NCBI GenBank assembly: GCA_965153455.1
Contig: OZ234499.1
Span: 15,000,271-15,064,270, forward strand
Source of the DNA: Sphagnum compactum
Lineage: Eukaryota > Bryophyta > Sphagnopsida > Sphagnales
Direction of reading: 5' to 3'
Length of the DNA stretch: 64,000 nt
Below the pieces are notes generated by a model. That model worked only from the letters and a program-made list of their open reading frames with translations, was not told where the DNA came from and ran no database searches. Made by a program: the position numbers and the translations under genes. Positions 35,319 through 45,974 of the stretch are shown here, in pieces (within the stretch, counting starts at the first letter, position 1; every line of letters starts with the position of its first letter).

Positions 35319-35859
35319 TCTGACCTTCTTTCTTCGTGTTGCACTGCTTCCAAAGACAAGTACAAAAGAGAGTAACAACACAGACAAAATCTCGCAACAA
35401 CTGCGAGAGCAGCGAAACGAACAAACCTTTCACACCCCAAACCCTAAACCCTAAACCCTAACCTTCCTGATGCGTATTGGACTACAAAAGGAGAACGACA
35501 CAAAGCAAATGCTGCAACAGCTGGAACAGCGAAAGGAATTTTCAAGCCCGAAATCCCTGAATCCTAATGCTCGAAGCATTGCAATTGTAAGCTGCGAAGT
35601 GCAGGCCTCCTGGAGCTGCATGCATTTTAGGGTTTGAAGCTTTTTAATTGTGATGCTTGTAATTGTGTATCTATCTGCGTGCCGTCTTCAATACCCTGCT
35701 GAAGTTTTTATCGGGGTTTCGCAAGGACCCAGTTTGTCCAAAGCTGTTTTGGCAAAGCCTTTGCTGCTCCTCAGAGTTTCTACATTCCTGACAAAGGAAC
35801 TTCCGGCCAGAAAAGAAGCATAAGAAACCGAACGATTCGGTGGCGTGCGATTCTGGAAT
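35319..35859. promoter_or_regulatory. Divergent promoter between UTP3 and TIM13
   Basis: The start codons of UTP3 (35318, minus) and TIM13 (35860, plus) are 541 bp apart and point away from each other, so both core promoters and both 5' leaders must fit here. A possible 5'-UTR acceptor for UTP3 (GAAGCAG|TGC, about 35347) is present. No TATA box is convincing on either side, as is common for housekeeping genes. Transcription starts are not determined. Confidence 0.65.
35439..35463. promoter_or_regulatory. Triple telo-box (AAACCCTAA)
   Basis: Three overlapping AAACCCTAA units about 120 bp upstream of the UTP3 start codon. The telo-box is a known element of plant promoters for ribosomal-protein and ribosome-biogenesis genes, where it works with site II motifs; this fits UTP3. 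It may serve TIM13 as well. A single TTTAGGGTTT at 35626-35635 lies nearer TIM13. Confidence 0.75.
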
Positions 35860-36608
35860 ATGGACCCATTTTCCTCGCCACCGCCGTCGGGATCCGCAGA
35901 AGGACCGTCTAATGAGGTTGTGATGGATAAAGTGAAGCAACAGCTTGCTCAAGCTTATGCGGAGGAGTTTTTCAGTGTAAAGAATCTCTGTCCAACTCTT
36001 TCTCTGAATATTGCATGTCTTCTCTCATCTCTCTCTCTCTCTCTCTCTCTTTCTCGCATGTTATAAGTCATGTTGGAGAAAGAAGTGAAAGAAGAACAAG
36101 AACAAGCTTGTCAAGAACAAAGTTTTTGCTTTGTGTTCCTTGAGCAGAAGAAAAATATTATTAAGTCTGATTTCTTGAGCAAAATATGTTCCCACTGATG
36201 AGCTTTAAGAAAACAGGTTCCTATGTTTTTCTTCATGTTCCAGCTCCTTCTTGTCAAGTCTGTATGTATCTTATGGCAACTTTGTTCTTTTGGAACAGGT
36301 TTCTGGGTCTTATTGGGGTTCCCAGTGTCATTGAGAATGATGAGTTTGGTGCTTTATGGTCTGGGAGCATCTTCTTCTTGTTCTGTGGTTTTTATTAGGG
36401 TTTAGGGTTTTGAACCTATTTGAGATCAGTAACTTGTAGTTGTGGGCATGGGCAGACGGTGCGAGACAAATGCTTTACAAAATGTGTGACAAAACCTAGC
36501 ACCAGCTTGAGTGGCAGTGAAAGTAGCTGCATTTCCAGGTGTGTGGAACGCTACATTGAGGCCACAGGAATCATCAGCCGAGCTGTCATAACATCCTTAC
36601 CACGATAA
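35860..36608 (+). CDS. TIM13: TIM13 mitochondrial intermembrane-space chaperone, 2 exons
   Basis: Small Tim protein that, with Tim8, escorts hydrophobic precursors across the intermembrane space to the inner membrane. Exon 1 is 35860-35976 (39 codons, MDPFSSPPPSGS to AQAYAEEFFS). The intron runs 35977-36455 (AGT|GTAAAG to GGGCAG|ACG), phase 0. Exon 2 is 36456-36608 (50 residues plus TAA). Total 89 residues, the usual length. The twin CX3C motif is intact: CFTKC and CISRC, with VTKPSTSLSGSESS between. These four cysteines form the two disulfides made by Mia40 in the intermembrane space; as in the family there is no cleavable presequence. TIM13 rather than TIM8/9/10 is favoured by AQAYAEE and the CVTKP and GSESSCISRCVERY segments. 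Exon 2 is enclosed by a perfect inverted repeat. A CT tract lies at 36030-36053 in the intron. Confidence 0.94.
36396..36426. repeat. Left arm of a 31-bp perfect inverted repeat around TIM13 exon 2
   Basis: Lies in the TIM13 intron, ending 29 nt before the exon 2 acceptor junction. Begins with TAGGGTTTAGGG and continues to TTTGAGAT. It is the exact reverse complement of 36629-36659. Confidence 0.93.
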
Positions 36609-36628
36609 GCTGTCAATTGTGCATTCAT

Positions 36629-36659
36629 ATCTCAAATAGGTTCAAAACCCTAAACCCTA
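36629..36659. repeat. Right arm of the 31-bp perfect inverted repeat
   Basis: Begins 21 nt after the TIM13 stop codon, in the probable 3' UTR; starts ATCTCAAATAGG and ends with CCCTAAACCCTA. The spacer between arms is 202 nt and contains the whole of exon 2, its acceptor and the stop codon. Confidence 0.93.
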
Positions 36660-36664
36660 TTTGT

Positions 36665-39600
36665 TCAAATAACCAAGTGTTATCACTCACCCAAGTATTA
36701 GTAAGATTGTTGTGGAGATAATGCAAAAGAGTCTAATTAAGATGCAGTTCCATTGAAATGTCATTTCTTGGGTTAGGATTTAGGTGAACTCTTAGGCAAG
36801 TCTCTTTTCCCCTTCTGTGATCTGCAATTGTCTCACAGTGGATTGAGAGTGTTTGTTGCCAAAGTCAAAATACAACAAATTTTTGTGTTTCAAACTTGTG
36901 AGCTTCATCTTCTTTCTGATGCTTCCTTCAATTGGAGGACTTTGTGTTGGAGTAGTTGTTTTGGAATTACAGTTATTGGTTGATTTTTCTAACTCTAGAT
37001 GTTAATAGTTGTTTTTGTCGAATTTTCTAATTTATGCATAAATTCAGTGCATTGAGGTCAATGCATGAATGCATTGCTTGTGTAGTCAATTCATTGAAAC
37101 ACTTTCCTGTTGTGTCTCTGGACCCTTGACTCTGAGTCAAAAACTGAGATCATTCCTTTGGTGTGTGCACACATGGAGCTAGTGATTTAACACTAACAGA
37201 TGTGAATAGCCTTATTGTACCAATCTATGTGACTTGACATAACTGGGTACATTTCAAGGAGAACAAGTTAGCCCACACTTTTCTGTGGTCTGAAACTCTG
37301 GACACAAAACGGAGAATTAAGCAGTGAGCTCAGCTATAAGGTCTAGACACATGATATAAATGTATGCTATGCATTTTGCATGGAATTGAAACAAATTGCT
37401 TGTCTTTCATGGCAATGAATTTCAGTTTCCTGGCCTCTTTTTTATGTTTGTTTCAATTGTGCAGGAAAGTGTAATTAGTCAGTTTGCATACATGATTGCA
37501 TTGCTGAAACGGTAGGGTTGAAGAATAGGTGCTAGCAATATACTGGATTGTAGATGTAGGTCAGAGTGTTATGTGAGTGGTACCTATGTATGTCTTGCAA
37601 TAATATTCCCACCTAAATGTATATACCCACCCATGATTTTAATGACTATCTACAGCCATTGCTAGAGATATTAATATGTAGTGGCATGATATTTGGAGTA
37701 CATTTTAACCAACCAATACTTGAGCATTTTTTCTATTTGTTAACTTCTTGGAGAATTAAATTTGTCTGTCATTTAGAGCTATTCTGATAATGATCAACTT
37801 AATGTGTGAAATTGTTTCCTTGTAAACATGTCCACGGCACACTTTAGCATACATTTGACAAGTTGGGTTCTGCATTGTTGCAACTTTTGATTCTAATGTT
37901 ACTTGTAGTTCTATCTAAATGTCTTTTTGGATTGTTTCTTGAGGGGTTTATATCTTTTGAAGGTTCTTTTGCTTCTATTGTTTTGGTTTCTGGTTCAAGT
38001 ATTTCTTTTCCCATGTGGAGATGGACTCCAATTTTTATGATGTCACATGGTCGTGATGGTTTTTGAGAATCAATTGAAATCCTTGACCTTTCCAACAGAC
38101 TCCAACGCCCAATTGCACCTTCCATATCCGTTTTAGGGTTGATGTGCAAATTAGCAGTTGAAAATGAAAAAGTGAGTAAACCAAAATAGTGCAACATGGA
38201 TTACACATTACACCGGTGGCATGTTTGCAGTTGACACACACTGAACACATCAATATGTGAGTCTGGAATAATTCACGCATTCTTCTCCATTATAGCATAA
38301 AATGTACATTCATTGTTTCACACTTCAATCATAGCATGTTAGATCTCGTGTACATATGAGACCTAGGGTTACATTCCTTGCTAATTTATGTTATCACATG
38401 TCACAAACGACTAATTGCAATGACAATTATTTCTCGGTCATGGTTTACATAGGACAACTTTAGGTTCTATAGTTATCGTTTGGACCATTCCAAATTGGAA
38501 TTTGTTTAGCCCATTCTTAAAGAAAGAGGCATGGAAAGATGTTCTTTAAAGTTTTGTTTCTTGAACACCATGTTCATGAATAGATTTTCAATACCTTCTC
38601 CATCAATTTGCATCTTGTTTCTCTTCAATTGAATTTTAATCTAGTTGTTGAATTCAATTCAATGTATTTGAATTCTATTTAATTCGATTGAATCAAGATT
38701 CAATTCAATTCAAGTTGCAACCAATGTAATTCAATATTTTCATTTGAATGGAACTCAATTTTCATGAAATCAATTCATTTTTTTCATCAATTGATCGTCA
38801 TTAGTAGTATGTAGCAATGTAGAGCTCAACTTAGGATATTTCTTAATTTATGTTTTTTGGTATTGTTATATTATTTAATTATCTAGTTACACATATTTAA
38901 AATAATTTACAATTTGTTGTAATTAATTAATTTAAAGCGATTTCAAAACCCTAATTTTGGGTCAAATTCTGAAAGAAGATTTGATTATGTTAATGCAAAA
39001 ACACTCAAAATTGTTGTTGTACCTAAAGGTCTATATTAGTCCACTATCACCACTTGGTATCCGTGTTCTTTTTAGGAATTTATTGATGTAGTCTACATGG
39101 TGCTCATCCATAGGAATATGTGGAAAAAATGGTGACCATCCCTAAGAAGATGATATGGATTATAAATCTTTAATCAACTTTCTATATCCATGCCTCCACA
39201 CTAAAAACCAAATAGAAAAAAATGTCAATATATACTTTTTTTTCTTCATTTTTGGTGATTGAAACCCTCCAATATCACTTCATTTTTATTTTTTTCACTT
39301 TTCAACAAATTTTCATGAGTAAAAGAAAGGTTATTTGATATGTAGGCAAAATGGAGTTCATTTTATTCTCACGATTTAATGTCACCTAAAACATAACTTT
39401 TTGTGCTAACTAGGTCAATAATGGATTTTATTAAGAACATTTTTTTTGTCTTTATTAGTATAGTTATGAAATTGATTTTGTATTTATTCTATGCACCTAC
39501 CATAACATATTGAAGTTTTTTTTATTAAGGTTTAGAGCCTAGATTTTATCAATTTTGAAATGACATTCAATTTTTCAGTCGTTTCAAGGTCATCGATCAC

Positions 39601-42535
39601 ATGCTTGTGGATGTGATGGCATTACTAAATTTCTATTGTGTTGTGGCCCAAACTTATTTGTCTCAAAATTGCCCTTAAAGTTTAACACATTTATTAAACA
39701 TTTACTTGCATTTAACAAATATTTATTCTACACTTTTGGTACAATGTGTGTCATAACATTTCTAAAAGTATTGTCGTTAATTTGGTTGATCACAACATTT
39801 CGATTATTTAAACAATTATTAGGTTCATTTAAACTAGTTATTAATACATGCCTTAAACCATTTATAATTTTTTTTTAAATTTTAAATTTTTGGGATAACA
39901 TTATTGGAACATAAACCCTCGTCAAGCTTGAACCTATATTATGTATAATAGTTTGGAAAAAATAATGCCTTCAATTGATTTTGAACATGAACATTCAAAT
40001 AAAAATTCAAAAACATATATGAGATTTTATATTTGGTTTCACATAGTTTTTTAGCACAACCTTTGTGCCCCTCTAGGGCCCAAGCACATGAATGGTATAA
40101 ATTTAATTATTAATCATAGAATCATTAAATTTGCGAGGAGAAATTTAATTATTAATCATTTGAAAATGAATTACTTAAATGATAACCCATAATTTATTTT
40201 TTGTGCACATTTGAAATATCATATTAATTACTATGATATTTTCTATCACAAATGACATCTCACAACCTACCCTATGTAGTACATAAAAACATATATTACA
40301 AATTTTAACCATAAATTATATAGATAGAAAATTTCATTTACCTTATTTCATTATTCATATATGAAGTTGAAACATCCATTTATCATCCATAATGGATGAA
40401 TTTCATCCATTATCATTCACATTTCATTCAATTGACAAAGTTCATCCACCACCTTTCACTTTATATCCCTAATATGTGTTTAGAAAGGTACTTGAAAAGG
40501 TTCCTTGGATGATGGGCCATATGTTTCCATATATTCGTAAAATTATGGGTATTAATAAAAGACCCACCCCATCAATCTCTTGATATGCTCAACATCGATC
40601 TAAGGTACAACCTTACATTTGTATTTTATTTTTACTTTTGTTTCATGTTTCCATAAATTTTTCATGTTTTAGATGAAACTATATTTCAATGTTTTGATTT
40701 TTTAAAAAATTGTGAACTTGCTTTAAATTGTCATTAATGTGTGGTTGGAGTTAAATTTAAGCTTGGTTTTGTTACAATTTCTTATTGTGGATGCTCCAAA
40801 TTGTTTAGTCATGGTAGTTTTTTTTTGCTTATGACACTTTTCAAACATGTTAATCATTAATTTCATAATATCACATCCATATATTTAATTTTTATTCTAT
40901 TTTGAATACCCACATGTATAATATATATTTTTCTTCCATTATTATAAATATTTGGAAGGTAAAATTTCAACAAATGAATTTTTATTTGTAGCATATGAGG
41001 AAGACAATTAAATTCACCATTTTTCAAATTTAGTAAGACATTTAAATTTCATAAGTTTATAAAATTTTATGCATGAGCACATTAACATTAATTTAGTCTA
41101 ACATCTACTGGCTACTAACTTTTTAATGGGGGGCTAAATATCTCATTGTTCCATTCTTGAACAATTTAATTTGTTGAACATCCCTATGTCAATATAATTT
41201 GTTGATGAGGTTGAAATCAAAATGGGCCAAAGGTCACATGTATGATCTACAACACAAGATGGTATTAAAGCTAACTACCACTTGGTGCAATGTCCAAAGG
41301 TTATTAATTGCCTCTATTAATATCAATTTGTACATTGCATGATTGTTTTTTTTAGCAAATCATGATAGGATAAGTTTGGTGCCACTTTGATTATGTTTTC
41401 ATGTTGGTTGCTTTTACATATTTAGAATTTGATGTTGTAGTTGTTGATGGAAAGCATTGTGGTCATGTTGTTACAAGGAATGTTGGAATGTGGATTGAGT
41501 TCATGATACATATAATTATTGTAATGGTTGATTCTTGGGCATCATATCATAAGAAAGCCATCACCGAGGTATGTAAATCAAATTCTCACCTTCAATTCTA
41601 TGTATTTAGATGATTTAGTAGGCAACTTGAACAAGCAAGCTATAAGCTCGTGTTATTTTTAAGTATTTTATTTAAAGGCTTTTGTTGTGCTCTTGATTGT
41701 TCATTATGCATTCTTTTGTTGGTTATAATACATTCACACAAAAGGGTAATAATAACGTTAGGTATCCCTATTTATCCTAATTTTAATTAGTTATCAAAAA
41801 AGTAACATGGACATACAACCCCAACTTATCCAACCTACCTCTGTTCATACTCTATCCAATTACAACCCTATCAATGTACCTATTTGCCCAAAACCCTACC
41901 ATTGTTCCAGTGCTATCAAGCTATCATTACAATGACAACTTACACCACCATTGTTTTTTGTTCCTTTTGGTTACAACATTTGGCTACTTTTGATTGCAAG
42001 CTTTACATTTCCACTCATTTCTTTGTTTCACTATAGTTGTAGATGTTCACTTCTCTCCTTCTATCTATCAATGTTGTGCTTGAAAGATTTTTGAACATTT
42101 ATGCATTGTTAGTTGAACTTTTATTTTTACCAAAATCAACTACTTTGAGTTGTTTTTGTTCACTTTTAGTTGATGTTGTCAACATAGATTCTGGGTAAAG
42201 TTTTATTATTCTTGTTTTTTTCTTTTAGTCAAGCTTGCATTACACAACTTTCTCTATAATTGTTTGTTTGCATATGTTTTGTCACATGCTCACTAATTTG
42301 GTTTTTTTGCAAGTTATCTACAAGGTTTCAAAACTCTTTATTGTTGTTGTCAACAAATGTTTGATGTGTTCCCGTATGAGCTTAGTTTTTTTTAAGTCAA
42401 TTTCTCTCAATTGTTGGTGCTGTTTACTCCAAGTTCATGTTGTTCTTGTTCACTTTCAGTTGTTATTGTTATTCACTTTCAACTTTATTGTTGTTGACAT
42501 AAACTATATGTGAAATTCATCTACTCTTGTCAAGG
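36665..42535. other. Gene-poor AT-rich region
   Basis: No conserved protein domain, tRNA or rRNA seen. 38640-38800 is rich in AATTC/GAATT words (AATTCAATTC-type degenerate repeats). Open frames up to about 117 codons (for example 37844-38197 minus and 39636-39878 plus) carry no motif. 41401-41613 (plus) is an isolated frame I cannot assign. Confidence 0.6.
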
Positions 42536-42540
42536 AATTG

Positions 42541-43110
42541 TGTGGCCTTCCAACGATCCATGGTGCCATTGGTGTGATTTAAATTCACATATGAAAACCA
42601 AGAGGAGCTTTTGTAGTTAATTTCTTTTCATATAAATTGAGATTATGTAACATGTAATTGCAAGCAGTAGTGGATTGTCAAAGAAAGTTCATAAATGTTT
42701 TTGTTGGGATGCCAATATCCATAAATAATGTTCACACTCTATGCATTTCAAGCTTGCATCAAAAGGCAACCAATGGTGACCTTTTTCAAATTGATCAAAA
42801 TGACAATGGTATCAAACCTTACCTCATAGATGATAAAGGTTATATGTTCCTACCTTGGTTAATGATTGTTCACAAACATGGAAGTGTCCACCATACACTT
42901 TTGAAGTTGTTGGTTAATAAAGATCTTCATCAAGAGAAAAGTGTTGCTGAAAATTCATTTGGGATTTTGAAATTTTTTTTTAGAAAGTTGCTACTCAAAA
43001 CCAACCTTGATCGTATTTGATGTGATGTTTTGTTGTTGTGTTTTGTACAACATGATCCTTGAAAGGAGAGATTTAGACATGAAAATGATTGATAAATGGT
43101 TGTAAATAGG
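42541..43110 (+). pseudogene. Second PIF/Harbinger transposase, DDE domain, broken
   Basis: From 42541 the translation reads GLPTIHGAIG, a stop, KPRGAFVVNFFSYK, then an open stretch (42658-43020) with LQAVVDCQRKFINVFVGMPI, SSLHQKATNGDLF, GIKPYLIDDKGYMFLPWLM and SVAENSFGILK. A shifted frame continues as NMILERRDLDMKMIDKW to about 43110. This is the Harbinger nuclease order. The second Asp (DDKGY) and the Glu (AENSF) of the DDE triad are present. The first, expected as GAIDV, reads GAIGV, and stops occur just after it, so it is inactive. The N-terminal half is missing or unrecognisable. Confidence 0.75.
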
Positions 43111-43969
43111 GCACTAAATATTATATTTCTATGGAAAACGTAACTACAACTAACAATGAAATTGAATTACAAGGTTGTGAGATTTCAAGAACTAATTAAT
43201 GCATCCTTTTAGAACAATAACTTGGAAACAAGCCACATAGGGTACTAAAACTTTACTTTTGCATGGACAATGTATCATGAATTAGCTTATGCAAAATGAC
43301 TATATAGGGCAATTGAAATTTTACTTCCATATGAACATTGTAATGCAAATTGATGTTAAACCTATGCAAAATGGTAAGATTGTTCATTGTGTTTTAAAGT
43401 TGAAAATTCACCCAAAACTTTGAAAATGTAATGTTCTAAACTTATTGATTCATATGGTTATTGTTGGAATCACATCATTTTCTTCACTTGATGAATTTGA
43501 ATCAAAGTTCATTGGTGGAATAATGAGTGGTTTTTTGTGGACAAAGTTAGAGCACATGGTTATTTTGAAAATAGATAAAACACTCATGATGTTTTGACTT
43601 GTTTCATGTATCTTCTTGTTTCTACAATTTAAATACTATAGATGTTCAATGATGGTCTTATTACAATGGTCCTTAATATCTAACTACGTGTTGCTGAGGC
43701 AATCCATGGCTTCAATCATCATTGTGTTATTCTTGTTTATTGATTAAACTAATTATAGGTGAAGAAATATTAAAATGTTTGTGTTTAACTCTTGTATTTC
43801 CTAGGATCATTAAAGTTTTAAGGGTTTTTTCAATTATGGGCTACTTTGATAAATTGATTTGTTTTTCCCCTTGCACCATCAATTACATTATGAAAATCAT
43901 CAAAGTTCATCACATTAATTTCACTAAAAGAAAACGTGATTTTTCAAAAGGTCCAACTCAATTAAAATG

Positions 43970-45320
43970 TCCACATTGACCAAGGGGGATTGTCATTTTG
44001 ACTAAAGGCCTGACATATGAAAGACATGAGTTACTTTTGATTGAAACATTTGACTAAAGTGACATTTTTGATGATGTAACGAACCAAACATCTAGTCAAA
44101 AAAGCCAAAGGTCCATTAAGTTGATCAAGGTTTAGTCAAATTGACCATACTGAATGGCCATTGTGATTTACAATTAGTCAAATTGGCCATTTTGATTTGA
44201 CATTTAGTCAAATCAACCATACTAATTTGGTTACTTAACCTACAATTTATTTTGCCTATAATATATACCAAACCTAAATTCATAGCTAGTAGGCCCTAAG
44301 TTAGGCATATTACATTTAGTAGGTATTTATAAAGTTTAATAGGTTACCTACATGCTACCTTTAGGCACATGTAGGTACTTAAATTTAGTACATTAATTAT
44401 CTAATATTTAATAATTCATAGTTAATATTCAATAATTTATGATAATATTTTATAGTAATATATAATAATAAAATTAATTTATTATTAATTTAATAGTAAA
44501 TGATCATTAATTAATATTTGATATCTAGTAATTAATAAGAACTAATCAATCATTGTTATTTATTTTTATTAATTATATTAATATCGTGTAGTAGTTTATT
44601 AAGCATAGGTACCTATAGGTAACTACATATTATTTAACTAGATATTTGGTACGTGGTATAACCTCCTACTTAAATAAGTAATACAAAAATATTGAAGTTG
44701 ATCAATGTTACAATATGTACATCAAAACAAAAAATCCAATTTGAAAGCTTATACAATATGATAACAAAAGTTTTCAACTTTTGAAATAATGATCCAATGG
44801 TAAGGACTTGACTCTCCGAAGTGGAAGTGAGGAGTTCAAGTCCGCACACATACAACATTGGCTACCTAGGCTACCTTGGTTTTATGTGGTTTAGATAATC
44901 AACTTAGGCTGCTTAGGCAAGTAGGTTTAAATGGCCACCTAACCTAGGTTACCTAATTTAAGGGGCCAAGGCTAAATAACGTAGGTAGGTAGGTAATTTT
45001 TAAAAAAAAATTTGTACATTAATTATTGGGTAATGTAGGTAACTAAATAAATATGATTATAATTGTTATGTAATATAATATATATAATATAATATAATAT
45101 GTTATTATTATTATTAAAAAATCATATAAAAATGTTGTAAAATATTGTTGACTAGTAAAAAAACAATAAAAATATCCAATAAAAAAAACCAACCAAAAAG
45201 ATCACCAAAAAGACCCAGTCAAAATGGTCGGGTCCAAAATGACTTGTCGAAGATGGCACCTTGGTCAAGTCGGATAGGGGTCCATTGGGGTACCTTTTGA
45301 CCAATTTTCCCAATCAAAAA
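43970..45320. mobile_element. Possible foldback insertion between the two Harbinger genes
   Basis: The left side has TTGACCAAGGGGGATTGTCA and TTTTGACTAAAGG. The right side (45200-45320), read in reverse complement, has TTGACCAAGGTGCCATCTTC, AAGTCATTTTGG and TTTTGACTGGG. These look like degenerate inverted ends, each about 100-250 bp and rich in GTCAAAATGACC words. The middle is strongly AT-rich (44400-44590, 45050-45180), with a SINE head and CCTAGG-type repeats. Non-coding. Weak evidence. Confidence 0.35.
44785..44850 (+). mobile_element. tRNA-derived SINE head (degenerate)
   Basis: A-box-like GATCCAATGGTAAGG (44791-44805) and B-box-like GAGTTCAAGTCC (44832-44843), separated by a segment alignable to the minus-strand copy at 21845-21912 (GACTTGA and AAGTG.AAGTGA in both). 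No acceptor-stem pairing, so it is not a tRNA gene. Confidence 0.5.
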
Positions 45321-45347
45321 AACTTCATTTTCTTGTAGTGTTTGCAC

Positions 45348-45970
45348 CTATGGAGCTATTTGATTGCTAATTGGCATGCGCTGTTTTAAAACATAGTCCT
45401 CACTTAAAGGATCTTGCATGAATAAATGTTGTGGTTCCACATAATCTTCTTCCCCTTGTGTATTGGCTTTAGGCATTAATGCACTATAATTTTTGTCCCC
45501 ATTAGCTAGAAAATCCTTGACATGTTTTGATTTCTCCTTAAAAGGCTTCAATTGCCCCATAATACTTTCGATTGAATTGTTTTAATAGATGATGTTTGTC
45601 TTGTTCATTATTGTTCAATTCCCAGAATGAACTAATGTGACCAGTCCCCTTTTGATAATATGTTGTCTTCTTGTAGTCAAAGTTCAAGTCATTCCACTTG
45701 TTTTTACACATCTTGTTGTTCCAAGCCACATGTATGGATAATCTTTTTGGGTTCATTTGCGATATTGGTCCATTGTTCTGTTATAAGAACCATGTGAGCT
45801 CTAAGGTTGATGAGGGCTTTTTGAGTAACATATTTGTCATGTATGCATTTGATGAGTGCCCGAACTTCATAGTGCTCCCAATTTCTCTACTACCATTGTT
45901 GGATCTTACATTTGTTTCTAATCCTTTGAATCCTCTCCTTCTCCCTCTTGAATTGGTTACATCCATTGCA
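45348..45970 (-). pseudogene. Myb/SANT-like DNA-binding protein of a Harbinger element, broken
   Basis: Minus-strand pieces in linked frames: an N-terminal SRGRRRGFKGLETNVRS region, MNPKRLSIHVAWNNKMCKNK followed by WNDLNFDYKKTTYYQKGTGH and SSFWELNNNEQDKH, then FNRKYYGAIEAF and, after a frameshift at about 45545, KEKSKHVKDFL. This resembles the trihelix Myb/SANT proteins encoded as the partner ORF of PIF/Harbinger elements, which help the transposase bind and enter the nucleus. It faces the transposase at 42.5 kb, so the two may be the halves of one element. Confidence 0.6.
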
Positions 45971-45974
45971 AATT

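Noticed and set aside
44785-44850. A functional tRNA gene
   Set aside because: B-box-like sequence is present, but no acceptor or anticodon stems pair, so a SINE is the better explanation.
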